Source: Akkermansia muciniphila (GTDB lineage: Bacteria; Verrucomicrobiota; Verrucomicrobiia; Limisphaerales; BJHT01). From it: a stretch of 64,000 bases of DNA. A program made the translations under genes and the position numbers. Of the stretch, positions 37,995 through 47,019 are shown piece after piece. The stretch's first letter is position 1, and each line of letters starts with the position of its first letter. The stretch covers positions 40,324-104,323 of the forward strand of contig CAMAUZ010000017.1 of assembly GCA_945861535.1 (NCBI GenBank). The letters are read 5' to 3'. The notes under the pieces were generated by a model, which saw only the letters and a list, made by a program, of their open reading frames with translations, had not been told where the DNA came from and did not search any database.

Positions 37995-40274
37995 ATGAAT
38001 TCCTGTTCGCGTCCGGCCCGCTTCGTTGCAACCGCCGTTTTCGGAGCGGGACTTTTCCTCGCCCTGGCCCCGGTCAGTCCGGCGGCCACGCCGCCGTCGC
38101 CGAGCGGGCCCGGCCAGCACGCTGCCGCCGGCAAGGAAGTCGCCGCACAGGCGGAGAAGGACTGGGTGGACGCGCGCTGGAACCAGACCGAGGTCGGCCC
38201 GTTTCTCGCCTCCATTCTCAAAACGCCCGCCGGCAGCATCGCCAAGGGACTCTCGGTGCGCGTCGGCGACGCGACCGGCACGAACGCTGCGACGGTCTGC
38301 TACGACACCAAGGCGGGTGTGTTTCGGGGCGGTTGGGTCGGCGGTTTCCTGAAGTTTTCCGGCAGTCGCTTCGGACTGACGGATGCGCCCGCGCCGGTCG
38401 GTGACTGGGCTTTCGTGGCGGGTGGCGCGCAGTGGGAGGGCGCGGCGGTTCGCCACGAGGCGCTGCGGCTCCACGGCCCGCGCGTCGTGCTCGAAACGCG
38501 CGTCGGCGGCACGCGCGTCAGCGAATCGCCGTGGGTGGAATGGGCGGGGGGACTTGTCGTTTTCACACGCAGCCTCGAGATAGCGCCGGGCGAAGAAGCG
38601 CTCACCCAAACGCTCGTCGCGCAGGCGGGCGCGGGTGCCACGATGGAAATCATTTCTGGCACCAGCATCGCCGTGTTCGAGCACCAGGGGCGGCTGCATG
38701 CGGTCGCGAAAATCGGCGACGCCGGTCTCTCGCTCGCTGCCGCCGACGGTCGGGTGCAACTCCACTGCCCACCCCGCCGCGCCCCCGCGCGCGGCAAGCT
38801 GCTGCTCTGGTCCGGTCCGCGCGAGAAGCTGGGCGATTTTCAAAAGCACGTCGTCGCGAGGGTCGCGGCCGGAGCGCTGGATGATCTCGCCGCGCTTTCG
38901 CGCCCCGGCCCGGCGCGCTGGCTGCCCGCGCTCACCACCGTCGGGCAGGTCGGATTTCCGACGGATGGCTTTGCGGTGGACACGATCCCGGTGCCGTATG
39001 CGAACCCTTGGAAAGCGCTGCTGTTCTGCTCGGGCGTGGATTTTTTCCGCGATGGTTCCGCCGCGGTCTGCACCATTCACGGCGACGTCTGGCGCGTGAG
39101 CGGCCTCGATGCCCCGCTCCGGGCGGTGACGTGGAAACGCTTTGCCACCGGCCTGTTTCAACCGCTTGGCTTGCGCGTGGTGAATGACCGCGTGCATGTG
39201 CTGGGCCGCGATCAGATCACCGTGTTGCACGACGAGAACGGCGACGGCGAAGCGGATCGCCACGAGAATTTTTGCAACCTGATCGAGACCTCCACGGGCG
39301 GTCACAATTACGTCACCTGTCTCGAACGCGACGCGGCGGGGAATTTTTATTACGTCGATCCCACGGGCGTGCAGCGCGTGTCGCCCGACGGGCGGACGAA
39401 GGAAACCCTGGGCACCGGCTTCCGCAATCCGAACGGCCTTGGCGTGCGCCCTGACGGGCTCGTCACCGCCACGCCGCAGCAAGGCACCTGGACGCCGTCC
39501 TCCGCCATCATGGAAGTGCGGCCCGGCGGCTTCTACGGCTTCGGCGGGCCGAAGGTGACGTCCGAGCGACCCCTCGGCTACGACGCGCCGCTGTGCTGGT
39601 TGCCGCACGCGTTCGACAATTCCAGTTCCAGCCAGGTCTGGGTGCCGGCGGGCCAGTGGGGCGCGCTGGGTGGGGGGATGCTGCATCTGCTCTGGGGCCG
39701 CTGCGGATTGGCGCTGGTGTTGCGCGATGAAGTGGACGGCCAGGCGCAGGGCGCGGCGGTGGCTTTGCCCGTGCGTTTTTTGTCAGGGCCGATGCGCGCG
39801 ACGTTTCATTCCGGCGACGGGCATCTCTACGTGGCGGGCAGCACCGGTTGGCAGACGAGCGCGGCGCGGGATGGTTCGCTCCAGCGCGTGCGGCGCATCG
39901 CGGCGGACGCGCGCACGCCGGTCGCCTGGCACGCGCACAGCAACGGACTGACCCTCACCTTTGCCCAACCCCTCGACCGCTCCGCCGCCGAGGATGCCGG
40001 CAGCTACTCGCTTCGACAGTGGAACTACCGCTACACCGGCGCGTATGGCTCGAAGGACTATTCGGTCAGCGATCCCAGCAAGGAAGGCCGCGATGAAGTC
40101 ACCGTGCGCTCCGCGAAATTATTGCCCGACGGAAAGTCGGTGTTCATCGAGACCGCCGAACTGCGGCCCGTGATGCAGATGGAATTGAAATACAATCTTC
40201 AGTTCACCGGCGGCGCGAGTGCGAGCGGGCCGCTCTATCTTACCCTGAACCGTCTCGCGGCACCGCGGCGGTAG
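37995..40274 (+). CDS. Secreted propeller-type protein, PVC-type (DUF6797-like)
   Basis: A 759-residue exported protein with a signal peptide (residues 1 to about 31, ending PVSPAA). The N-terminal half (about 45-330) is a beta-rich module. The second half has NHL-like propeller blades, including GHNYVTCLERDAAGNFYYVD and GTGFRNPNGLGVRPDGLVTA, and the block FYGFGGPKVTSERPLGY. A further beta domain follows after about 650 (WHAHSNGLTLTFAQPLDRSA). No heme or metal motif was found. Such proteins are frequent in Verrucomicrobiota and often accompany polysaccharide use; function unknown. The ATG start is supported by a short Shine-Dalgarno-poor leader only. A DUF1501 gene follows. Confidence 0.72.
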   Translation: MNSCSRPARFVATAVFGAGLFLALAPVSPAATPPSPSGPGQHAAAGKEVAAQAEKDWVDARWNQTEVGPFLASILKTPAGSIAKGLSVRVGDATGTNAATVCYDTKAGVFRGGWVGGFLKFSGSRFGLTDAPAPVGDWAFVAGGAQWEGAAVRHEALRLHGPRVVLETRVGGTRVSESPWVEWAGGLVVFTRSLEIAPGEEALTQTLVAQAGAGATMEIISGTSIAVFEHQGRLHAVAKIGDAGLSLAAADGRVQLHCPPRRAPARGKLLLWSGPREKLGDFQKHVVARVAAGALDDLAALSRPGPARWLPALTTVGQVGFPTDGFAVDTIPVPYANPWKALLFCSGVDFFRDGSAAVCTIHGDVWRVSGLDAPLRAVTWKRFATGLFQPLGLRVVNDRVHVLGRDQITVLHDENGDGEADRHENFCNLIETSTGGHNYVTCLERDAAGNFYYVDPTGVQRVSPDGRTKETLGTGFRNPNGLGVRPDGLVTATPQQGTWTPSSAIMEVRPGGFYGFGGPKVTSERPLGYDAPLCWLPHAFDNSSSSQVWVPAGQWGALGGGMLHLLWGRCGLALVLRDEVDGQAQGAAVALPVRFLSGPMRATFHSGDGHLYVAGSTGWQTSAARDGSLQRVRRIAADARTPVAWHAHSNGLTLTFAQPLDRSAAEDAGSYSLRQWNYRYTGAYGSKDYSVSDPSKEGRDEVTVRSAKLLPDGKSVFIETAELRPVMQMELKYNLQFTGGASASGPLYLTLNRLAAPRR

Positions 40275-40296
40275 GAGCGCGTGGGTTTAGCCGGCG

Positions 40297-40450
40297 GGTG
40301 GCACGGGCGATCCGCCCGTCCCGACGGGCCACTGGCCCGGCGGAATGGACGAAAACGCACCGATGTTCCGGCGCGCTTCGGCCAACACCGCAACGCAGCC
40401 ATTCCGTCCGGCGGGTCGCCGGACGGCACAGGCTGGTAGCCTGTGCCACC
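40297..40450. repeat. Palindromic repeat (GGTGGCACGGGC...GCCTGTGCCACC)
   Basis: Outer arms GGTGGCAC/GTGCCACC and inner CGCCCGTCC-type stems lie between the propeller and DUF1501 genes. The rest of the 340-bp gap shows no gene. Confidence 0.75.
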
Positions 40451-40614
40451 CGCGTTGGCGCGGACGCCTAGCAACATCCGACCATCCCATTCCCCATCTG
40501 CGGTCTCCCTGAATCTGCGGGAGTTCTCCCTGAAGTCCGATTCAACCGCGCCCCCGGAATTGAAGGTTGACGCCCGCTCCGGCCCGACCTACCACCGGCG
40601 CACTCCAACACCAC

Positions 40615-41946
40615 ATGCTTGCCATTCCCAACCAATCCAATCGCCTCTGCGACGGCCTGTCGCGGCGCGGCTTCCTGCGCGTCGGCGGACTGGCGCTCGG
40701 CGGCCTGCGGCTCGCCGACCTGTTCCGGGCCGAGGCGCGCGCGGGCACACGTTCTTCGCGCAAGGCCATCATCCAGATTCACCTGATGGGCGGCCCGCCG
40801 CACCAGGACACGTTCGATCTCAAGCCCGACGCACCGTCTCGTTACCGCGGTGAATTCCAACCGATCCCGACCAAAATCCCGGGCATCCACATCTGCGAAC
40901 TCCTGCCGCTCCTCGCCGCGCGCATGGACAAGCTCGCCATCATCCGCTCAATCGTCGGCTCGCAGACCGCGCACTCGCTCTTCCAATGCGAGACCGGCTG
41001 GCCGAGCGCCAATGACCGCAACCATCCCGCGCTTGGCGCGGTCGTCGCGCGACTGCTCGGAAACGCGGAGACGTCCGTCCCGCCGTTCGTCGTGCTCCCC
41101 CCGCCGCGCGAGGACCATTTCTCGATGGCCGTCGGTCCCACCGGCTTCCTCGGCCCCGCGGCCTCCCCTTTCAAGCCGAAAGGCGAGGGCCTGCAAAACC
41201 TCGTGCTCAACGACATCACCGCGGACCGGCTCGCCGACCGCCGCTCCCTGCTCGCGAGCTTCGACCGCCTGCGCCGCGACGCCGACGCCAGCGGCACTGT
41301 CGCGGCGATGGATGTCTTCAACCAACGCGCCTTCGACGTGCTCACCTCCAGCCGCCTGCTCGAGGCGCTCGATCTGACCAAGGAAGATCCCCGGACCATC
41401 GCGCGTTACGACGACGGCCGGCCCGGCCAGGAAATGCTCGGAGGTCCGGGGCTTTCCACCCGCCAGGTGCTGGTCGCCCGGCGCTTGGTGGAAGCCGGCG
41501 CGCGCTGCGTTTCGATCACGTTTGGCCAATGGGACACGCACGGAAACAACTTCCGCCATCTGCGCAACTACCTCCCGCGCCTCGACCGCGCCGTCTCCGC
41601 CCTGGTGGATGACCTCGCGGCCCGTGGCATGTTGAACGACGTGACCGTGGCCGTCTTCGGCGAGTTCGGCCGCACGCCGATCATCAACATCAATGCCGGT
41701 CGCGATCACTGGCCGGCTGTGAACTGCGCGCTGCTGGCCGGCGGCGGTATGAAAACGGGACAAGTCATCGGCGAGACGGATTCCATCGCCGGCGAAGTGA
41801 CCAACCGGCCCGTCCACATGCAGGAACTCTTCGCCACGCTCTATCACAACCTCGGCATCGACGTCCGAGACGCCACGCTGCCCGATCACAGCGGCCGGCC
41901 CCAATACCTCGTGGACAACTACGAACCCATCCGCGAACTGGTTTAG
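40615..41946 (+). CDS. DUF1501 family protein with Tat signal
   Basis: 443 residues. The N-terminus carries a twin-arginine signal (LSRRGFLRVGGLALGG, Arg17-Arg18), so it should be folded before export. The body has an alkaline-phosphatase/sulfatase-like fold signature: IHLMGGPPHQDTFDLKPDA near the N-terminus, TFGQWDTHGNNF in the middle and VFGEFGRTP with DHW near the end. DUF1501 proteins are very common in Planctomycetota/Verrucomicrobiota and are often encoded with DUF1800 or DUF1553 proteins, which are not present here. The start at 40615 is preferred to an upstream TTG because it begins directly before the Tat motif. The enzymatic role is unproven. Confidence 0.88.
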   Translation: MLAIPNQSNRLCDGLSRRGFLRVGGLALGGLRLADLFRAEARAGTRSSRKAIIQIHLMGGPPHQDTFDLKPDAPSRYRGEFQPIPTKIPGIHICELLPLLAARMDKLAIIRSIVGSQTAHSLFQCETGWPSANDRNHPALGAVVARLLGNAETSVPPFVVLPPPREDHFSMAVGPTGFLGPAASPFKPKGEGLQNLVLNDITADRLADRRSLLASFDRLRRDADASGTVAAMDVFNQRAFDVLTSSRLLEALDLTKEDPRTIARYDDGRPGQEMLGGPGLSTRQVLVARRLVEAGARCVSITFGQWDTHGNNFRHLRNYLPRLDRAVSALVDDLAARGMLNDVTVAVFGEFGRTPIININAGRDHWPAVNCALLAGGGMKTGQVIGETDSIAGEVTNRPVHMQELFATLYHNLGIDVRDATLPDHSGRPQYLVDNYEPIRELV

Positions 41947-42131
41947 CCGTAACGATTCAGTGAGTGCGACAGGAGCGCGGCCTTCAGGCCGCAGAAACGT
42001 CCGCCCGCAGCGACCGTGTCACACGCTACGGACGCGTCCTCCCGCTCACCATTTGGTGAGTTCCATAAAGGGTTCGGAAATTCGCTCGCCCTCTACAGGA
42101 CGCACGCTTCTGCGGCCTGAAGGCCGCGCTC

Positions 42132-42816
42132 GTGTGCCCGGCAGGGGTCTGGTCTATCGGGATGAAAGGTTCCCGACGGGGGCTTGTGACGCCAACCGTA
42201 GCCGAACCGCTAGGTCGTCACCGCGAGGTGAGGGCGCGAAAGAGTGGCAGGCAAACGTTCGACCGAAGCAACACAAATGGGCAGTGAGGCAGGATGTGCG
42301 GGACGAGTGTGCTAGCGACCACGAAGTCCGAGAGTCACTGAGTGCATTCTGTAGAGCCCAGAGGCGCGAACGGAAAGAACAGATCCTGACCCGGGGAGAT
42401 CCCCGTGCTGAGAGGCGCGGGGAAGTCAGCAGAGGCCGTAGTAGCGTTTGAGGTGCGCACGAACCAAAAGGCGCGCCGAGCGAAGGGCCGAAGAACGACA
42501 GAGCAGCACTTAATGAGAACCTGACAGCCACTGCGAAAGCCGTCCGAAACGGCGGGGCGCGACAACTACGGTCACTACCCCGGTCTGGCAAACCAAGGCC
42601 CAGGCGGAGACGCCGCCGCAAGCCGTGGGAGTGGATGACGAGCAGGCGCGGTCGCGGAACTCACGAAAGAAAGCAATGCACGAAGGGTGGCTGGTTCGCC
42701 AGCAGCCCTTCGCGGCCGCCGTCATGGGCCGCTGCGTTCAACCGCCGGATGCGGAAAACCGCACGTCCGGTGGTGTGGGAGGGTGCCGGGGCGCAATCCC
42801 CGGCACTCGACCCGAT
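42132..42816 (+). mobile_element. ORF-less group IIC intron
   Basis: The 5' end GTGTGCCCGGCAGGGGTCTG matches the start of the Oceanobacillus-type IIC intron. Interior blocks ACCCGGGGAGATCCC and GGGAAGTCAGCAGAGGCC match the conserved domain I-IV region that normally precedes the maturase gene. Domain V (42741-42773) and a hairpin domain VI follow. The 3' end CCGAT fits the group II AY end. The maturase ORF is missing: only about 350 bp separates the pre-ORF motif from domain V. It sits immediately 3' of a hairpin, as group IIC introns prefer. Boundaries were set by aligning the two arms of the split palindrome. Confidence 0.82.
42741..42773 (+). ncRNA. Group II intron domain V
   Basis: CCGGATGCGG and CCGCACGTCCGG form the stem around a GAAAA-type loop; the catalytic triad position reads CGC, as in group IIC introns, in place of AGC. 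The sequence is followed by GGTGTGGGAGG, typical of the V-VI joint. Confidence 0.8.
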
Positions 42817-43001
42817 CTTGCGCCCTCACTGAATGGTTACGGCTGAGGCGAGGTCGGCCGCACAAAAAATGGCTTCGCGTCCGCGGCGGCACCTGCTCGG
42901 CCGGCGACGTTCTTCCACATGCGCGATCGTCCGTATGCCGCGCTGCGGCAGGCTGCGGATCGGCCCGCGATTGCTTGCACCTTGGGAACCCGGACCTTCC
43001 C

Positions 43002-43031
43002 TTGAGCTTTGAGCTTTGAACTTTGAGCTTC
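43002..43031. repeat. TTGAGCTTTGAACTTTGAGC repeat, second copy
   Basis: TTCCCTTGAGCTTTGA then ACTTTGAGCTT, as in the inverted repeat at 37281-37491. It lies 20 bp before trpA. Bases 42845-43001 hold no gene that can be supported. Confidence 0.7.
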
Positions 43032-43050
43032 CCCCGCCCACTCTTCCGCC

Positions 43051-43848
43051 GTGAATCGCATTGCTGATCGTTTTGCCCGGTTGCGGGCGCAGGGCCGGAA
43101 GGGTTTCGTCGTTTACATCGGCGGGGGCGACCCCGACCTCGAGGCCACGCGCCAGCTTGCCATCGCGTTCGACCGCGCGGGAGTGGACGTCCTCGAGATC
43201 GGCGTCCCCTTCAGCGACCCGCTCGCCGACGGACTCGTGAACCAACTCGCCGCCCAGCGCGGCCTCGAATCTGGCGCCACGCCGCCGAGAATTTTCGAAA
43301 CCATCCGCGCCATCCGCCGCGAGGCGCAGATTCCGCTGGTCCTCTACGTTTACTTCAACCTGCTCCACCGCTGCGGGGTGGAGAAATTCATCCGCGATGC
43401 CGCCGCCGCCGGAGTCGATGGCCTGCTCGTCCTCGACCTCCCGCCCGAGGAATCTGACAACTACGAAGCCCTCATGCGCGCGGCCGGTCTGGACGTGATC
43501 TATCTCGTCGCGCCGACCACGCCCGAGGACCGCATCGCCCTCATCGTCAAGCGGGCCACGGGTTTCATCTACTATGTCTCGCGCGAAGGCGTCACCGGCA
43601 TGCAGTCCAAGGTCTCCGACACCATCGGCACGATGACTGCGAAAATTCGCGCGCACACGGCGCTGCCCATCGCCGTGGGCTTCGGCATCTCCACGCCGGA
43701 ACAGGCCGCCGAGGTCGCGCAGAATGCCGAGGCCGTCGTCGTCGGCAGCGCCATCGTGAATCAGATCGCCCGCCTCGGCCGCGCGCCCGACATGGTCGCG
43801 CAGGTCACCGCGTTCACGAAAGCCCTGATGGCCGGAGTGAATCGGTAG
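43051..43848 (+). CDS. trpA: Tryptophan synthase alpha subunit
   Basis: Splits indole-3-glycerol phosphate to indole and glyceraldehyde 3-phosphate, passing indole to TrpB. The 265-residue TIM barrel has the catalytic Glu49 and Asp60 in DVLEIGVPFSDPLADG, exactly at the positions of the Salmonella enzyme. The loop 6 region FIYYVSREGVTGMQ and the phosphate-binding VGFGIST/VVVGSAIVNQI blocks are intact. GTG start at 43051. TrpB and the rest of the trp operon are not in the window, so trpA is a solitary gene here. A repeat-rich region follows. Confidence 0.95.
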   Translation: MNRIADRFARLRAQGRKGFVVYIGGGDPDLEATRQLAIAFDRAGVDVLEIGVPFSDPLADGLVNQLAAQRGLESGATPPRIFETIRAIRREAQIPLVLYVYFNLLHRCGVEKFIRDAAAAGVDGLLVLDLPPEESDNYEALMRAAGLDVIYLVAPTTPEDRIALIVKRATGFIYYVSREGVTGMQSKVSDTIGTMTAKIRAHTALPIAVGFGISTPEQAAEVAQNAEAVVVGSAIVNQIARLGRAPDMVAQVTAFTKALMAGVNR

Positions 43849-43852
43849 CACC

Positions 43853-43925
43853 GTAGTTGCCGACGTGAGGAGGCGGATCGGGGGCGCTCGGCGCGGGGCG
43901 TCCGCCTCCTCGCTTCGGCGGCTAC
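43853..43925. repeat. Palindromic repeat family E, copy 2
   Basis: GTAGTTGCCGACGTGAGGAG at one end and CGCTTCGGCGGCTAC at the other, directly after trpA. Confidence 0.85.
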
Positions 43926-43935
43926 GGGAGGCGTA

Positions 43936-44015
43936 GGTAGGGCGCGTCTGTCTTCAGCGCGCCGGTGGGGCGTTCGTACCGGTCGGCGGCGCGCTGAGGA
44001 CGGGCGCGCCCTACC
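43936..44015. repeat. Palindromic repeat family F, copy 2
   Basis: GGTAGGGCGCGTCTGTCTTC and GGACGGGCGCGCCCTACC. It is adjacent to the family E copy, a composite of two unrelated repeat families. Confidence 0.85.
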
Positions 44016-44094
44016 AGCCACGGCGGGTTCGCTGGCTCCCGGCGCGGGCTTTCAGACTCGAAATATTCTCTCCTCAAATCGCAAATCGCCGGGC

Positions 44095-44121
44095 TTGACA
44101 CTTAAGCTTTGTATGGCAAAG
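44095..44121 (+). promoter_or_regulatory. Candidate operator/promoter of the membrane protein-regulator operon
   Basis: A -35-like TTGACA (44095-44100) is followed by the inverted repeat CTTTG-TATGG-CAAAG (44107-44121), ending 8 bp before the start codon. A second CTTTG-N5-CAAAG site is at 45130-45148, after the regulator gene. It is a plausible binding site for the winged-helix protein encoded in the operon. Confidence 0.5.
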
Positions 44122-44129
44122 TGACCGCC

Positions 44130-44771
44130 ATGGAACCCACCGGCGCCGCAGAAAATCTCCAGGTCATCCGCACCCTTATGGAACGCTCGGCGCTGTATCG
44201 CCGCGCGATGGCTCCCGTGATGCTCGCCGCCGGATTGTTCGGCGTGGCGGGGTGGGGGTTGGGGAATGCGCTGGGTTTTAGAACGGGAGGGGCCTGCATG
44301 GCGTTGTGGTACGGCATTGCCGCACTCACGATTGCGGTCGCCCTGCTGATTATTCGTCGGCAGGCGCTCCGCTCGGACGAGGCGTTTTGGACTCCTCCAA
44401 CAAAACGCATTGTGCGGGCCATGACGCCACCCTTGGTCGTGGGAATGCTGGTGGAGCTATTTGATTTCCGCCTCAGACAGGATTTCTGGGACGGACCGCC
44501 CGTAGCGCTCTGGATGCTGCTGTACGGCCTGGCACTGCATTCGGCGGGGATGTTCATCTCGCGCGGTGTGCGCGGACTGGGATGGCTGTTCATCATTGCC
44601 TTTCTGGCGCACATTCCGGCCCATAATTATGCACCCCTCTTTCTCGAAGATGGGTGGCTCCAACCCAACGCCCAAATGGGCCTCACCTTCGGCCTCCTCC
44701 ATCTGATTGCCGCCGCCTATCTGTTCCTCACTGAGCGGCGCGGCCAGGCCGCCCAATCATCGGCGGTGTGA
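44130..44771 (+). CDS. Polytopic membrane protein, unknown function
   Basis: 213 residues with about five to six hydrophobic segments (roughly 27-47, 54-78, 98-113, 125-147, 150-170, 180-200). No catalytic or transport motif recognised. The ATG at 44130 follows the palindromic operator site. The next gene begins 9 bp later, so it forms a two-gene unit with a winged-helix regulator that probably controls it. Homologous pairs (membrane protein plus small winged-helix regulator) are known in several bacterial phyla; function unknown. Confidence 0.75.
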   Translation: MEPTGAAENLQVIRTLMERSALYRRAMAPVMLAAGLFGVAGWGLGNALGFRTGGACMALWYGIAALTIAVALLIIRRQALRSDEAFWTPPTKRIVRAMTPPLVVGMLVELFDFRLRQDFWDGPPVALWMLLYGLALHSAGMFISRGVRGLGWLFIIAFLAHIPAHNYAPLFLEDGWLQPNAQMGLTFGLLHLIAAAYLFLTERRGQAAQSSAV

Positions 44772-44780
44772 ACCGGCCCC

Positions 44781-45092
44781 GTGAACACCGAACATTTTCT
44801 CCAACTCGACCGCGTCATCCACGAGAAGGGGCGCATGGGCATTATGTCGCTGCTGGCCGCGACGCCCGAACTCTCCTTCACCGAAGTGCGTGACACGCTC
44901 CAGATGACTGATGGCAATCTGATGTCGCACGTCCGCACGTTGCAGGAAGCCGGCTACGTTGTCGTGTCCAAGTCCTTTCAGAACAACCGCCCGCTCACCA
45001 CGCTCTCGCTCACGCCCGCCGGTGACAAAGCCTTTGCCGCCTACATCACCCTCCTCGAACAGATCGTCCGCCAGGCCCGCCAGAATTTATGA
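44781..45092 (+). CDS. Small winged-helix transcriptional regulator (MarR/ArsR-like fold)
   Basis: 103 residues with GTG start, 9 bp after the membrane protein stop. Helix-turn-helix LSFTEVRDTLQMTDGNLMSHVRTLQEAGYV (about 34-63) is followed by a wing with NNRPLTTLSLTPAG. No cysteine metal site is present. It most likely regulates its own operon through the CTTTG-N5-CAAAG sites; this is inferred from the context. It resembles HTH_27-type proteins. Confidence 0.78.
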   Translation: MNTEHFLQLDRVIHEKGRMGIMSLLAATPELSFTEVRDTLQMTDGNLMSHVRTLQEAGYVVVSKSFQNNRPLTTLSLTPAGDKAFAAYITLLEQIVRQARQNL

Positions 45093-45129
45093 CGCCATTT
45101 TTGAACGCTCCGGCCGCCGCATGTTCTCA

Positions 45130-45148
45130 TGCTTTGTCATGCAAAGCA
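45130..45148. promoter_or_regulatory. Second CTTTG-N5-CAAAG site
   Basis: TGCTTTG-TCATG-CAAAGCA, perfect 7-bp arms, in the gap between the regulator gene and ispH. Confidence 0.45.
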
Positions 45149-45260
45149 CAGGCTCGAACTACGCGCGCGCGCAAACCGATCCGCCGCTTCAACGCTTTAA
45201 CCCGTTAACCTTTCCCCGATTCAACCGTTCCCCTCTCCAAACCTTGCTTCAGGCAATACC

Positions 45261-46118
45261 ATGAAAATCCTCCGCGCCACCCATCTCGGCATGTGCTTCG
45301 GCGTCCGCGACGCCATCGCGCTCGCCGTGGACCACGCCCAACGCGAACCGCTCACCATCCTCGGCGACCTCGTCCATAACGAGACCGTCCTCGCCAGCCT
45401 GCGCGGGCACGGCATCCGCTTCGCGGCGGTGCCGGACACCGCCACCACCGGCGGGCCGGTGATGATTACCGCGCACGGGGCTTCCGAAGCCATGATGCGC
45501 CGCGTGCGCGCGCACGGGCACGAAGTCATCGAAGCGACCTGCCCGTTGGTCCGCTTCGCCCACCGCGCCGTCGCGACGCTGGTGCGTGATGGCTTTCATC
45601 CCGTCATCATTGGCCAGCGCAATCATGTCGAAGTGCGCGGCATCACCGAGGACCTCGCGGAGTTCGATGTCGTCCTCACCGACGACGACCTCGACGCGCT
45701 GCGCGAGCGCCCGCGCTTCGGCGTCGCCGCGCAAACCACGCAGCCCATCGAGCGCGTGCGGCATCTGGTCGAGCGCCTGCGCCGGCGTTTCCCGAATTCC
45801 GAAGTGCGCTACCTCGACACCGTTTGCCAGCCGACCAAGCAGCGGCAGTCCGCCGCCGTGGCGCTCGCGCAGCAGTGTGATGTGGTTGTCGTCATCGGCG
45901 GCGCGCACAGCAACAACACGCGCGAACTGGTCGAGACCTGCCGTCGTCAGTGCCCGCGCGTGTTTCATGTGCAGACCGCCGACGATCTGTGCCCCGAGTG
46001 GTTTGCCGACTCTGAAACCGTCGGCGTCACCGCTGGCACCTCGACTCCCGACTCGACCATTCAGGCGGTTGAAACCCGCCTCGCCGCGATGACCTGTCAC
46101 GCGGAAATGGCGGCATGA
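45261..46118 (+). CDS. ispH: 4-hydroxy-3-methylbut-2-enyl diphosphate reductase
   Basis: Last enzyme of the MEP isoprenoid pathway, giving IPP and DMAPP. The 285 residues hold the three iron-sulphur cysteines: Cys12 (MCFGV), Cys94 (EATCPLV) and Cys189 (DTVCQPT). The HGAS and GGAHSNNT substrate-binding blocks and the C-terminal AGTSTPDSTI are conserved. The ATG at 45261 gives MKILRATHLGMCFG, the expected N-terminus. Slightly shorter than E. coli IspH (316 residues), mainly in loops. It stands alone and is the only MEP gene in the window. Confidence 0.95.
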   Translation: MKILRATHLGMCFGVRDAIALAVDHAQREPLTILGDLVHNETVLASLRGHGIRFAAVPDTATTGGPVMITAHGASEAMMRRVRAHGHEVIEATCPLVRFAHRAVATLVRDGFHPVIIGQRNHVEVRGITEDLAEFDVVLTDDDLDALRERPRFGVAAQTTQPIERVRHLVERLRRRFPNSEVRYLDTVCQPTKQRQSAAVALAQQCDVVVVIGGAHSNNTRELVETCRRQCPRVFHVQTADDLCPEWFADSETVGVTAGTSTPDSTIQAVETRLAAMTCHAEMAA

Positions 46119-46281
46119 ATCGCGCCACGCCACGGCCGGCATAAGATTGCCGGGCAGAAAGAATCATCCGGCGAAGATTAGGAACCCGTCCCGCCCTCCG
46201 TTTCCCTCGGTCCCACCTTCCTTCCGTCTCCCGCTCTCTCCGTCGCGCCTGCAACCCAACCACCCGCAACCGAAACCTCCC

Positions 46282-47019
46282 ATGTCCTGGCTCACCTACT
46301 TCCAGCGCAACCAACCCCTCCAGCAGCCCATCCCGTGGCACCTCGGGGTCCATCCGGAACCGCACCTGCTGCGGCCCTTGATCGCGTCCCTGCAGCGATT
46401 CCAACTGGGCGAAAGCGGTGAAGGCCGCCGCCTCAAACGGCTCGCCGCCACGCTGAACGATCCCGACTACACGGACGCCATCGGCCTGTTCATCGCCGAG
46501 GAGCAGCGCCACGCGGCCTTGATGGCGCAGGTGCTGCGGGCCGTGGGCGCGCGCCTGTTGCGCTGGCATTGGAGCGATGCCGCCTTCGTCTTGCTGCGGC
46601 GCATCTTCGGACTGCGCGAGGAACTGCTCGTCCTGCTGGTGCCCGAAATGATGGCGCGCCGGTTCTTTCGCGCGCTGGACGACGGCACGCGCGATCCGGT
46701 CCTGCGCGCCGTGTTCGCGCAGATCATCCACGATGAAGAAGGGCACGTCGCCTTTCACATCGACACGCTCCGGCAATTGTTCGCGGACACGAGTCTGCTC
46801 CGCCGTGTGGTGACGCGCGTCGCATGGCGGGTGCTCTACCGGGTGGCGTGTCTCGCCGTCATCTGCGACCATCACCGCACGCTTCGGGCCGGGGGAGTTT
46901 CGCCGCTGGAATTCTGGTGGGATTGCGGGCTGATCTTCGATGAAGCCGCCGCGCAGGTGCTGTGTGGCTGCGAGCTGCCCCGCGCCGCGGTCGCCGCGTT
47001 TCCGGGAGTGGCAGGGTAA
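46282..47019 (+). CDS. Ferritin-like diiron domain protein
   Basis: A 245-residue all-helical protein. Metal ligands fit the ferritin-like pattern: Glu47 (helix 1), Glu74 and His77 in AEEQRHAAL, Glu122 (PEMMARRFF), and Glu153 with His155 in DEEGHVAF. This would bind a diiron centre, as in membrane or soluble ferritin-like oxidases. Reaction unknown. The start at 46282 is the first ATG after a pyrimidine-rich leader. The C-terminal quarter contains LYRVACLAVICDHHR and a cysteine-rich LCGCELP. It stands alone; the gene downstream is convergent. Confidence 0.72.
   Translation: MSWLTYFQRNQPLQQPIPWHLGVHPEPHLLRPLIASLQRFQLGESGEGRRLKRLAATLNDPDYTDAIGLFIAEEQRHAALMAQVLRAVGARLLRWHWSDAAFVLLRRIFGLREELLVLLVPEMMARRFFRALDDGTRDPVLRAVFAQIIHDEEGHVAFHIDTLRQLFADTSLLRRVVTRVAWRVLYRVACLAVICDHHRTLRAGGVSPLEFWWDCGLIFDEAAAQVLCGCELPRAAVAAFPGVAG

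Larger units (their letters stand above)
41945..42844. repeat. Palindromic repeat family C, copy 2, split by an inserted intron
   Basis: Left arm AGCCGTAACGATTCAGTGAG plus CAGGAGCGCGGCCTTCAGG (41945-41990); right arm CTGCGGCCTGAAGGCCGCGC ending at 42131, then after 685 bp of inserted intron CTCACTGAATGGTTACGGCT (42825-42844). Without the insert it would be a 215-bp palindrome. The left arm overlaps the DUF1501 stop codon. Confidence 0.85.
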
